From NCBI GenBank assembly GCA_034666665.1, contig JAXDLK010000055.1, positions 1-13,617 of the forward strand: a stretch of 13,617 bases of DNA, given 5' to 3'. Under the pieces are notes generated by a model, which did not search any database, was not told where the DNA came from, and worked only from the letters and a program-made list of their open reading frames with translations. Shown piece after piece: positions 1 through 5,257 of this stretch. The position numbers were made by a program, and so were the translations under genes. The stretch comes from JAXDLK01 sp034666665. Its GTDB lineage: Bacteria > Desulfobacterota > Binatia > JACPRU01. Within the stretch, counting starts at the first letter, position 1; the number at the start of each line of letters is the position of its first letter.

Positions 1-109
1 GGAAGGTGCCGTCGACGTTGAAGAGCGCGATGTCGCGACCCTCCACGTTGATGGTCTTTCCTTGCCCGGCCGAAATTTCGGTGGTCTGCGCCACCTTGTG
101 AAGCCCCAT
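1..109 (-). CDS. Rieske-type [2Fe-2S] ferredoxin-like protein, N-terminal part only (runs off left edge)
   Basis: The visible 36 residues begin MGLHKVAQTTEISAG and continue through GKTINVEGRDIALFNVDGTF. This resembles the first beta strands of small Rieske ferredoxins, such as electron-transfer subunits of aromatic-ring dioxygenases or the small subunit of nitrite reductase, where 'v...di..g....v.v.g..ialfnvdG.f' precedes the cluster-binding CxH and CxxH loops. Those loops lie outside the window, so cluster binding cannot be confirmed. The ATG at 109-107 is supported by a GGAGG ribosome site (complement of 118-122) eight bases upstream. The gene is divergent from the pilin gene at 284. A Rieske domain within a larger oxygenase is less likely, because the motif starts at residue 1. 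Confidence 0.68.
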   Translation of the reverse strand, partial: MGLHKVAQTTEISAGQGKTINVEGRDIALFNVDGTF

Positions 110-117
110 GTCGTCGA

Positions 118-122
118 CCTCC
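118..122 (-). promoter_or_regulatory. Ribosome binding site of the Rieske-like gene
   Basis: GGAGG on the minus strand, eight bases before the ATG at 109. It fixes the start of the left-edge gene. Confidence 0.7.
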
Positions 123-149
123 GAAGCGCGCCAGAAAACCAGAATGCAA

Positions 150-162
150 CTTGCGTCGCAAG
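150..162. repeat. 13-nt palindrome in the divergent Rieske/pilin intergenic region
   Basis: CTTGCGTCGCAAG is a perfect inverted repeat (6-nt arms, one central base) between the divergent Rieske-like and pilin genes. It could be an operator, but one short palindrome in GC-rich DNA may be chance. The rest of 110-283 shows no gene on either strand. Confidence 0.25.
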
Positions 163-215
163 GCGCCCCGCCGGGTGCCCAAGCGCTCCGGTGCGGCGTT
201 TTTCCGGCGGTGCAT

Positions 216-245
216 TTGGCGCAAAACCGCTCGTCGGGCTATCCT
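216..245 (+). promoter_or_regulatory. Candidate sigma70-type promoter for the pilin gene
   Basis: TTGGCG (216-221) and TATCCT (240-245) are separated by 18 bases, and each matches four of six consensus positions. A transcript would start near 252, some 30-45 bases before the pilin start codons. The match is modest. Confidence 0.3.
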
Positions 246-283
246 GATCTTCGCATTGGCCTCGAACGCCTCGGGGCCCGCAA

Positions 284-688
284 ATGCCAGTCGACATGAA
301 CCAATCGGGCTTCTCCATCATCGAGCTCCTGATCGTCAGCCTGATGATCGGAATCCTCGCCGCGCTGGCGATCCCGAACTACGCCCTGCTCAAGACCAAC
401 GCCTACAACTCGTCCGCGGCGAGCGATGCGCGCAACATTTCTCCCGCCGCGGAGCTCGTGGCCAGCAACAACGGGCTTCCCGACCCCGTCGTTCTCGACG
501 GCACCGGGGGGCCGGTGGCGGGGCTGCCCGGCGCGACCACGTCCGAGAACACGTTCGGCGTCGTCAACGTGCAGGCGAACCGGTACTCCATAGAGACGTT
601 CCACGAGAGGGGTACCCTCTGTTACCGGTACAACAGCGACCTGTCCGGCGGTTGGGAAGTGGTCGACAAATCGGTGTGCTCGCCGTGA
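284..688 (+). CDS. Type IV pilin-like protein (prepilin)
   Basis: The N-terminus carries a class III prepilin signal: Gly9 followed by FSIIELLIVSLMIGILAALA, with the conserved Glu at mature position 5 and a hydrophobic helix of about 20 residues ending in IPNY. Prepilin peptidase would cut after Gly9 and the mature subunit would be about 125 residues. Cys113 and Cys132 lie near the C-terminus and could form the disulfide-bounded D-region loop known from type IVa pilins. Translation may begin at ATG 284 (9-residue leader) or ATG 296 (5-residue leader MNQSG); neither has a strong ribosome site. The family is exported to the inner membrane and assembled into pili or pseudopili. No assembly ATPase or secretin gene is visible, so its machine is encoded elsewhere. 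Major and minor pilin roles cannot be told apart. Confidence 0.88.
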   Translation: MPVDMNQSGFSIIELLIVSLMIGILAALAIPNYALLKTNAYNSSAASDARNISPAAELVASNNGLPDPVVLDGTGGPVAGLPGATTSENTFGVVNVQANRYSIETFHERGTLCYRYNSDLSGGWEVVDKSVCSP

Positions 689-723
689 GGGACGGCGCTG
701 CGAAAGCCCGGTAGGAGTCGCCC

Positions 724-753
724 ATGGAGAGAAAGGTCCCATCGATCGTATGA
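724..753 (+). CDS. Possible 9-codon leader ORF coupled to the next gene
   Basis: ATG 724 follows AGGAG (713-717) by six bases, the best ribosome site in this stretch. The ORF reads MERKVPSIV and its TGA (751-753) overlaps the ATG (750) of the next gene as ATGA. The downstream ATG lacks a well-spaced ribosome site of its own, so translational coupling is plausible. No peptide function can be inferred. Confidence 0.35.
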   Translation: MERKVPSIV

Positions 754-1190
754 GCGCCGACCTGCGAGACGAGATCGGCCGCCTCGCCGACCAGGCCCGT
801 CGAGATTCTGCGCGCGAAGGCCCCCCGCCGAAGCAGCGCACCGAACGTCGCTCCTCGACCCTCGTCACCGTCGGCCTCGCGCTGGCGATGATCGAGCTCG
901 TGTCGCTCGGATTACTGTACAGCTTGCAGCGGCGGGAGATCACCACGCGGAACCCGCAGCCAAATCCGCTGATGACCCGGAACGACTGTCGCGGCGCGGT
1001 CTACCGCACCTATCGCAGCATCCTCGCCTACCGCCGCGATCACGATCGTCCGCCGGCATCGCTCCAGGAGATGGTCGGGAAGTACGTCGAGCAGGTGCCG
1101 CTCGATCCCGAGAGCGGCAAGGCGCTGATCTACAGCTCGAACGGAACCGGCTTCACCCTACGGTGTCCGCGAGGTCGTGCCGCGACCTGA
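750..1190 (+). CDS. Single-pass membrane protein with pilin/GspG-like C-terminal region
   Basis: The 146-residue product has a charged N-terminal stretch (1-35), one hydrophobic helix (about 36-59) and a 75-residue extracytoplasmic part. That part contains the pattern YRSILAYRRDHDRPPASLQEM, then VPLDPESGKALIYSSNGTGF and a terminal Cys. It resembles the end of type II secretion pseudopilin G proteins ('...yP.sl..lv...y....P.DP.g..y.y...g'). The helix contains an embedded Glu49 (AMIELVS), reminiscent of pilin Glu5, but there is no Gly cleavage site and the helix sits about 35 residues in. It follows the pilin gene by 61 nt on the same strand, so co-expression is likely. Function is not established; a degenerate pseudopilin or pilus accessory protein is an inference. 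Confidence 0.7.
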   Translation: MSADLRDEIGRLADQARRDSAREGPPPKQRTERRSSTLVTVGLALAMIELVSLGLLYSLQRREITTRNPQPNPLMTRNDCRGAVYRTYRSILAYRRDHDRPPASLQEMVGKYVEQVPLDPESGKALIYSSNGTGFTLRCPRGRAAT

Positions 1191-1207
1191 CGACCGCGGA
1201 CGGCGCC

Positions 1208-1966
1208 TCATCTCACGGGCGCGCCGCGATTCCGCTTGAGCGCCACGGTCTCGCGCCCGCCGCGGGCGAACCATTCGATCTGGCGGGCGAGCCCGAGCCA
1301 AATCCTCACCTCGCGTGGCTCGAGCCGGGCCCGGCCGAAGAGCCGCCGGATCGCGAGCAAGATGTGATCGGGATTGCTCGCCGGCAAGAACCCGATTGCG
1401 AGACAGGCGTCGCGCAAGCGAGCGAGCATGAAGTCGACGCTCGCGACCGACGCGAGCGGTACGGCGTCGGTGCGGGTCGGGCGCTCGGCCAGATGGAGCT
1501 CGTACGCGCACACGAGCACCGCCTGCGCCACGTTCAACGACGGATAGGCGGCGTCCGCGGGAATCGTCACCAGCTCGTCGCAAGACTTGAGGTCGTCGTT
1601 CGAGAGACCGGTGTCCTCGGGCCCGAACACGAGCGCCACCCGCTGGTGCGCCGCCAGGGCGAGCATCGTCGGAGCGATTTCGCGCGGCGTGACCGTCCGG
1701 CGGCGGTAGACACCCTCACGCACCGTGGTGCCGGCGACCCAGTGGCAATCGGCGACCGCCTCGGCGATCGAGCGGACGACGCGCATGCGGTCGAGCACGT
1801 CGGTCGCATGCACCGCCATGGAATCCGCGGCGACACGACGGAAGCGGCGCGGCGCCACCACCACCAGGTCCGAGAGGCCCATGTTCTTCATCGCGCGGGC
1901 CACGGCGCCGACGTTCCCCGAGGTTTTCGGACGCACGAGGACGATGCGGATGCGGTCGAGTCTCAT
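1208..1966 (-). CDS. trmJ: TrmJ-like tRNA 2'-O-methyltransferase (SPOUT superfamily)
   Basis: The 252-residue protein carries the three SPOUT/TrmH-family motifs: residues 9-31 with RPKTSGNVGAVARAMKNMGL, residues 113-126 with VFGPEDTGLSNDDL, and residues 143-150 with SLNVAQAV. Together these form the knotted S-adenosylmethionine site. The glycine-rich FGPEDTGL signature, the length and the C-terminal helical tail match TrmJ, which methylates the 2'-hydroxyl of residue 32 in tRNA anticodon loops. A different TrmH-family target is possible. The ATG at 1966 is the natural start because motif 1 begins only a few residues in, although its ribosome site is weak. The gene converges on the membrane-protein gene (17-nt gap) and is divergent from the VOC gene, with 62 nt between the proposed starts. 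Confidence 0.87.
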   Translation of the reverse strand: MRLDRIRIVLVRPKTSGNVGAVARAMKNMGLSDLVVVAPRRFRRVAADSMAVHATDVLDRMRVVRSIAEAVADCHWVAGTTVREGVYRRRTVTPREIAPTMLALAAHQRVALVFGPEDTGLSNDDLKSCDELVTIPADAAYPSLNVAQAVLVCAYELHLAERPTRTDAVPLASVASVDFMLARLRDACLAIGFLPASNPDHILLAIRRLFGRARLEPREVRIWLGLARQIEWFARGGRETVALKRNRGAPVR

Positions 1967-2028
1967 CTGGCGAAACGGCTCGGAGAGTTCTCCCGGCGGC
2001 CCGCTGCAGTCGAGCGAACGGCCGCGAA

Positions 2029-2976
2029 TTGACTCGGTCGGAGGCCTTCCGTAAGCACGCGCCGGTGACGAGACTCCGAGTCGATCACGTGTCGATCGCC
2101 GTTCGCGAGATCGATCGCGCGCTCGCGTTCTTCCTGCACCATTTTCCCGCGCGTCCCGACCAGCCGAAGCGGGACGGGTACGACGGCAGCTTCCGCTGGG
2201 CGGACTTCACGATCGGAGATTTCAAGATCGAGCTGATCGAGAGCGCGCAGCCGGGAAGCTTCGTCGATCGCTTCCTGGCGAAGCGCGGCGAGGGCCTCCA
2301 CCACTGGTCGTTCGACGTCGATCGTCTCGACCCGATCGTCGCGCGTCTCGAAGCCGACGGCAGGCGAATCGTCGACCGCTTCGATCACGGCGACGGCCGG
2401 AAGACCGCGTTCGTCCATCCTCGCTCCGCCTTCGGCACGTTGATCCAGTTCTGGCAGACGCCGGAAGCCGAACGCACGCGTCCGAGCTGGGGCGGCATCG
2501 TCGAGAAGCACGGAACACGTTGGCGCGCGGACCATCTGTCGATCGCCGTCGAGCGCCTCGACCCCGCCGTCGCGTTCTTTCGGCGACACTTCGGCGCGGT
2601 CGTCGAGACGCCTCGCCACCTCGGCTACGACCAGTCGTTCGCGCTTCTCGTGCTGCGGGTCGGCGAATACCGCCTCGAGCTCATGGAAAGCGCGCGCCGT
2701 GGCAGCTTCCTCGAGCGATTCCTCGCGCGGCGCGGTCCCGCCATGCACCACCTGTCCATCGACGTCGAGGATCTGGACCGGGCGACCCTGCCGCTCGAGC
2801 GCTCCGGCGTGCAGATCGTCGATCGCGCCGAGCTCGCCGCCGGGTGGAGAACCGCCTTCGTTCATCCGCGATCCGCGTTCGGCACGCTGATCCAGTTCTG
2901 GCAGACGCCGGCGACGGAGTGGGCGCGAAAGGGCGGCGACGCGGGCTCGGCCCCCGCTCAGAAGCCGACCGGGTAG
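2029..2976 (+). CDS. Two-module VOC (glyoxalase/methylmalonyl-CoA epimerase-like) protein
   Basis: Two vicinal-oxygen-chelate modules lie in tandem (about 13-145 and 163-294). Each has DH-[VL]-SIAV (His20, His169), an ELIES/ELMES strand, a HH pair (91-92, 240-241) and an identical 18-residue block ending IQFWQTP (128-145, 277-294). The family uses His/Glu/Gln side chains to hold a divalent metal and catalyses epimerisation, isomerisation, thiol lysis or dioxygenation. At the final metal-ligand strand, where epimerases usually show LIE, both modules show LIQ (Gln140, Gln289). Substrate is unknown. The TTG at 2029 gives the longest frame, but GTG 2065 (MTRLRVDHVSIAV) starts right at the fold and is an equally reasonable start. 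The 3' end overlaps the convergent DUF4124 gene by 19 nt. Confidence 0.85.
   Translation: MTRSEAFRKHAPVTRLRVDHVSIAVREIDRALAFFLHHFPARPDQPKRDGYDGSFRWADFTIGDFKIELIESAQPGSFVDRFLAKRGEGLHHWSFDVDRLDPIVARLEADGRRIVDRFDHGDGRKTAFVHPRSAFGTLIQFWQTPEAERTRPSWGGIVEKHGTRWRADHLSIAVERLDPAVAFFRRHFGAVVETPRHLGYDQSFALLVLRVGEYRLELMESARRGSFLERFLARRGPAMHHLSIDVEDLDRATLPLERSGVQIVDRAELAAGWRTAFVHPRSAFGTLIQFWQTPATEWARKGGDAGSAPAQKPTG
2410..2463 (+). repeat. Internal repeat copy 1 of the VOC gene
   Basis: Fifty-four bases encoding FVHPRSAFGTLIQFWQTP. They match 2857-2910 at 49 of 54 positions, with five synonymous differences. Confidence 0.9.
2857..2910 (+). repeat. Internal repeat copy 2 of the VOC gene
   Basis: Second copy of the 54-base block at 2410-2463, with identical encoded residues. 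It marks the end of the second VOC module. Confidence 0.9.
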
Positions 2977-3542
2977 AGGGGCGACGGGCCGGCAGCGCCG
3001 ACGGGCGGCGGCCCGGCAGCTCCGAGCGGCGGCGGCCCCGCGGGGCCGAGCATGAACCCCGCCCGCACGCCCTGCGACCGCGCGGCAGAACGCCGCGCGA
3101 CGTACTGTCCGCGCGCGAGCACCGGGCCGAAGAACACCGGTACCGCCCGCGGCGCAGGGTCTTCCTGAACGACGATCTGCACGTTCTGTACGATCGGAGC
3201 GGCAGCAGGCACGCTGGCGATTTCCGGCGGCCGAGGCTCCTCCCGCACCGCCTTCGGCTCCGGCTTCGGCCGCGAGACGACGACCACCTCGGGTCCCTCG
3301 CGCACATCCCCCTCGGCCGCGTCCTCGTGCGGCGGCTCGGAGCGCTCCCAGTCGCGAGCGACGATGCCGACGTCTTCGCGGTACTCGCCGGGAACGAGCG
3401 CCAAGTCGTTCGTGTAGTGATCGATGCCGCCTCGATCACGCCACACGAAGATGTCCGCCGCGGCCGGCGCGACGACGGCAGCGAGCGCCGATGCCGCGAT
3501 CACCGCGATCGTCCGGAGACGCCAGAGCACGTCCTCGATCAT
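2958..3542 (-). CDS. Exported DUF4124-domain protein with Pro/Gly-rich tail
   Basis: Starting at ATG 3542 the 194-residue product begins with a signal peptide: MIEDVLWRLR, a hydrophobic run (IAVIAASALAAVVA) and a cleavage-like APAAA before Asp30. A DUF4124 segment follows directly (about 30-55: DIFVWRDRGGIDHYTNDLAL), as is common for this short N-terminal domain of proteobacterial envelope proteins. The middle is charged and proline-rich (about 70-110). The C-terminus holds an eight-residue repeat (GPAGPPPL, GAAGPPPV, GAAGPSPL). The frame stays open upstream to 3743, but that extension would bury the signal peptide, so 3542 is preferred despite a weak ribosome site. No enzymatic motif is seen; a periplasmic or envelope location is inferred. 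Confidence 0.75.
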   Translation of the reverse strand: MIEDVLWRLRTIAVIAASALAAVVAPAAADIFVWRDRGGIDHYTNDLALVPGEYREDVGIVARDWERSEPPHEDAAEGDVREGPEVVVVSRPKPEPKAVREEPRPPEIASVPAAAPIVQNVQIVVQEDPAPRAVPVFFGPVLARGQYVARRSAARSQGVRAGFMLGPAGPPPLGAAGPPPVGAAGPSPLYPVGF

Positions 3543-3688
3543 AGGAGCGCCGCGGCTTGCTCGCAACCGGCAAGAGCGCGAGCTGGGTCCTGGGCGAGGA
3601 GGCCGGCGCGCCACCCGAGCCAGCGGCGACGCGCCCCGACCGATGCGGGGACCGATTTCGCGCTCTCCCCAGGCGACGCCGGCTCGTC

Positions 3689-3694
3689 TACAAT
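3689..3694 (+). promoter_or_regulatory. Candidate -10 element giving a leaderless transcript
   Basis: TACAAT (five of six consensus bases) ends eight bases before ATG 3703. Transcription would start at about 3701-3703, on or next to the start codon. There is no clear -35 and no Shine-Dalgarno sequence. Confidence 0.4.
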
Positions 3695-3702
3695 CCCCGT
3701 TC

Positions 3703-4536
3703 ATGCCCGGTCGCCGGCGACTCGTGCGCACGACGGTCGCCATCGGGGCGCTCGCCGCCCTCGCCGGATCCTCGCGGGGCGAGCTGCTGTCCTCTCCGGA
3801 GTCGGTCCGCGATCGGCCGCTCCGCCTGACGTTCGAGATCTTGCCTGCGGATCGCGAACGCCCCCTGCCGGACGAGCTCCGCTCGATCGAGGGCGGCCGG
3901 TTCGCAATGGACGAGACGATGGTGAACGGCGTGCGCTACGTGCGTGCGAGCGTCGTTTTTCCGTTGTCGGGCGGTGATCGCCTCGAGCGGATCGTCCTCT
4001 TCGCCGACGAGGGCGGCAAGCTCCGCATGCTCGGAGTGCACGCGCTCCGGCGACATCTCGAAACGCCCGAAGGCGAGACCCTGGTCTTCCAGTCGGGTCA
4101 GCCGAACCCGCTGAACGGCCGCAGCACGAGCGTGCCCGCCGACACGTACACGTATCTCGGCCTCGCCGCGGCGCTCCGCGGCACCGTCGGGGAGCCGCGG
4201 CCGTTCGGCATTCATCTGATTCTGATGGCGGACGCGGGCGGAGCCCGGGCGGCGCGGATCACGCCCGAGGGCGACGAGGAGCTCTCGCTGTTCGGCACCA
4301 AGGTCGCGACTCGGCGATTTCGCGTGGCGCTCGGCGAGCATCGTGAGGGCGAGGCCCACTACTGGTTCGGGACATCACCTCCGTACCCGTGGCTCCAGTA
4401 CCGTGGTCCGGCGGACTTCTTGCCGACCGCGAGCGACCGAGCCCCCGAGGTGATTCTGCGGGCGACATCCTCTTCGGAGCAGACGGAGCGACTGTTCGGC
4501 GGGATCCCGCCGGCGGGATCCGACCCGGCGAGCTGA
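3703..4536 (+). CDS. Exported protein of unknown function
   Basis: From ATG 3703 the 277-residue product starts with a signal peptide (MPGRRRLVRTT, then VAIGALAALAGSSRG). The mature part is rich in predicted beta strands, with segments such as VNGVRYVRASVVFPL, DRLERIVLFADEGGKLRML, DTYTYLGLAAALRG and YPWLQYRGPADFL. The arrangement 'FGTKVATRRFRV...HYWF...P.LQYRG' vaguely recalls periplasmic DUF3108-type proteins, but I do not recognise the family with confidence. The frame is open back to 3424, but everything before 3703 is antisense to the DUF4124 gene and would place the signal peptide internally. There are no cysteines or catalytic motifs. It is divergent from the DUF4124 gene and upstream of the TetR operon, probably independent of both. 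Confidence 0.7.
   Translation: MPGRRRLVRTTVAIGALAALAGSSRGELLSSPESVRDRPLRLTFEILPADRERPLPDELRSIEGGRFAMDETMVNGVRYVRASVVFPLSGGDRLERIVLFADEGGKLRMLGVHALRRHLETPEGETLVFQSGQPNPLNGRSTSVPADTYTYLGLAAALRGTVGEPRPFGIHLILMADAGGARAARITPEGDEELSLFGTKVATRRFRVALGEHREGEAHYWFGTSPPYPWLQYRGPADFLPTASDRAPEVILRATSSSEQTERLFGGIPPAGSDPAS
4498..4521. repeat. Two overlapping perfect palindromes at the 3' end of the exported-protein gene
   Basis: GGCGGGATCCCGCC (4498-4511) and a 20-nt palindrome (4502-4521) overlap inside the last codons, which encode GGIPPAGSD. They can form alternative GC-rich hairpins. There is no T-run, so a classical intrinsic terminator is not supported. Confidence 0.6.
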
Positions 4537-4559
4537 GTCATGCCTCGATGAATCGCCGA

Positions 4560-4565
4560 TTGACA
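4560..4565 (+). promoter_or_regulatory. Consensus -35 element of the TetR operon promoter
   Basis: An exact TTGACA lies in an unusually AT-rich stretch (4556-4597) of otherwise GC-rich DNA. With a 17-base spacer the -10 would be TAAACG (4583-4588), a weak match lying within the palindromic operator. TATACA (4574-4579) is the other AT-rich hexamer but is too close to this -35. The exact -10 is uncertain. Confidence 0.5.
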
Positions 4566-4578
4566 CGTCGCATTATAC

Positions 4579-4596
4579 ATACTAAACGTTCAGTAT
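4579..4596. promoter_or_regulatory. Putative TetR-family operator palindrome
   Basis: ATACTAAACGTTCAGTAT is an 18-bp inverted repeat in which only one symmetric base pair breaks the symmetry; it is centred between 4587 and 4588. It ends one base before the GTG start of the TetR gene and covers the expected -10 and transcription start region. TetR repressors usually bind such sites beside their own gene, so autorepression of the operon is inferred. Confidence 0.75.
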
Positions 4597-4597
4597 C

Positions 4598-5254
4598 GTG
4601 ATTCCGGCACGCGAGCGACGCGGCGATCAGTCCCGGCGAGAGATCGTTTCGGCAGCGATCGATTGCTTCTCGCGGAGCGGCTACCAGGGAACCTCGATCG
4701 ACCGGATCGCGCGCGCCGCGGGCGTCACCAAGGGCGCGCTCTACTACCACTTCAAGGACAAGCAGGACCTGCTCCTCGGAGCCATCGCCGACCGCATCGA
4801 CGGCTTCGAGCGGGTCGTCGTCGAACGCGTCACCTCGCTCAAGGACCCTGCCGCGGCTCTCGACGCGGTCGTCGACACCTGCGTGCAGCAGGCGACGGCG
4901 AGCAATCATCGCCGCTTCATCCTGACGCTGATGGTGGAGTCGCTCGACGCCTATCCCGAGCTCTCCGATCCGTTCCGCGCGATGATGCGGCGCTTCCGCG
5001 AGTTCCTCACGCAGACGTTCACGATCGGACAGCAGAAGGGCGTCTACCGGGACGACGTCGCGGCCCCGCTCGCGGCACAGCTCTTCGTCGCCGCGGTGAT
5101 CGGCACGGAGCTGCAGTTCTATCAGGACCCGCAGGGAATCGATCTCCCGACGTCGATGCGGGCGATCGCCGCACAGTTCCGCGATTGGATGGCTCCGGCG
5201 GAGCGCCGTTCGCGACAGGGCGGCGGCGCGCGCCGCAGCTCCGAGAAAGGGTGA
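4598..5254 (+). CDS. TetR/AcrR-family transcriptional repressor
   Basis: The 218-residue protein has the canonical TetR DNA-binding domain at residues 14-60: REIVSAAIDCF, GYQGTSIDRIARAAGV and TKGALYYHFKDKQDLL, with the recognition helix ending in the diagnostic LYYHF. The rest is all-helical and variable, as expected for the ligand-binding and dimerisation domain. The GTG at 4598 lies on the edge of a palindromic operator and has no ribosome site, so a leaderless or near-leaderless transcript is possible. The stop codon is three bases before the first acyl-CoA dehydrogenase gene, indicating one operon. By family knowledge, repressors linked to such genes often sense acyl-CoA or a pathway intermediate. 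The ligand here is not known. Confidence 0.92.
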   Translation: MIPARERRGDQSRREIVSAAIDCFSRSGYQGTSIDRIARAAGVTKGALYYHFKDKQDLLLGAIADRIDGFERVVVERVTSLKDPAAALDAVVDTCVQQATASNHRRFILTLMVESLDAYPELSDPFRAMMRRFREFLTQTFTIGQQKGVYRDDVAAPLAAQLFVAAVIGTELQFYQDPQGIDLPTSMRAIAAQFRDWMAPAERRSRQGGGARRSSEKG

Positions 5255-5257
5255 AGC

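Noticed and set aside
216..231. Sigma54-type promoter upstream of the pilin gene
   Set aside because: TTGGC is present, but the GG-to-GC spacing is nine, not ten bases, and the downstream element does not fit TTGCW.
2520..3977. 485-codon plus-strand open frame over the VOC and DUF4124 genes
   Set aside because: The product is Arg/Pro/Ala-rich without motifs and overlaps two recognised genes in other frames.
4572..4577. Perfect TATAAT on the minus strand near the TetR operator
   Set aside because: No suitable -35 lies at 16-18 bases and no minus-strand gene lies downstream. It is probably a by-product of the AT-rich promoter island.
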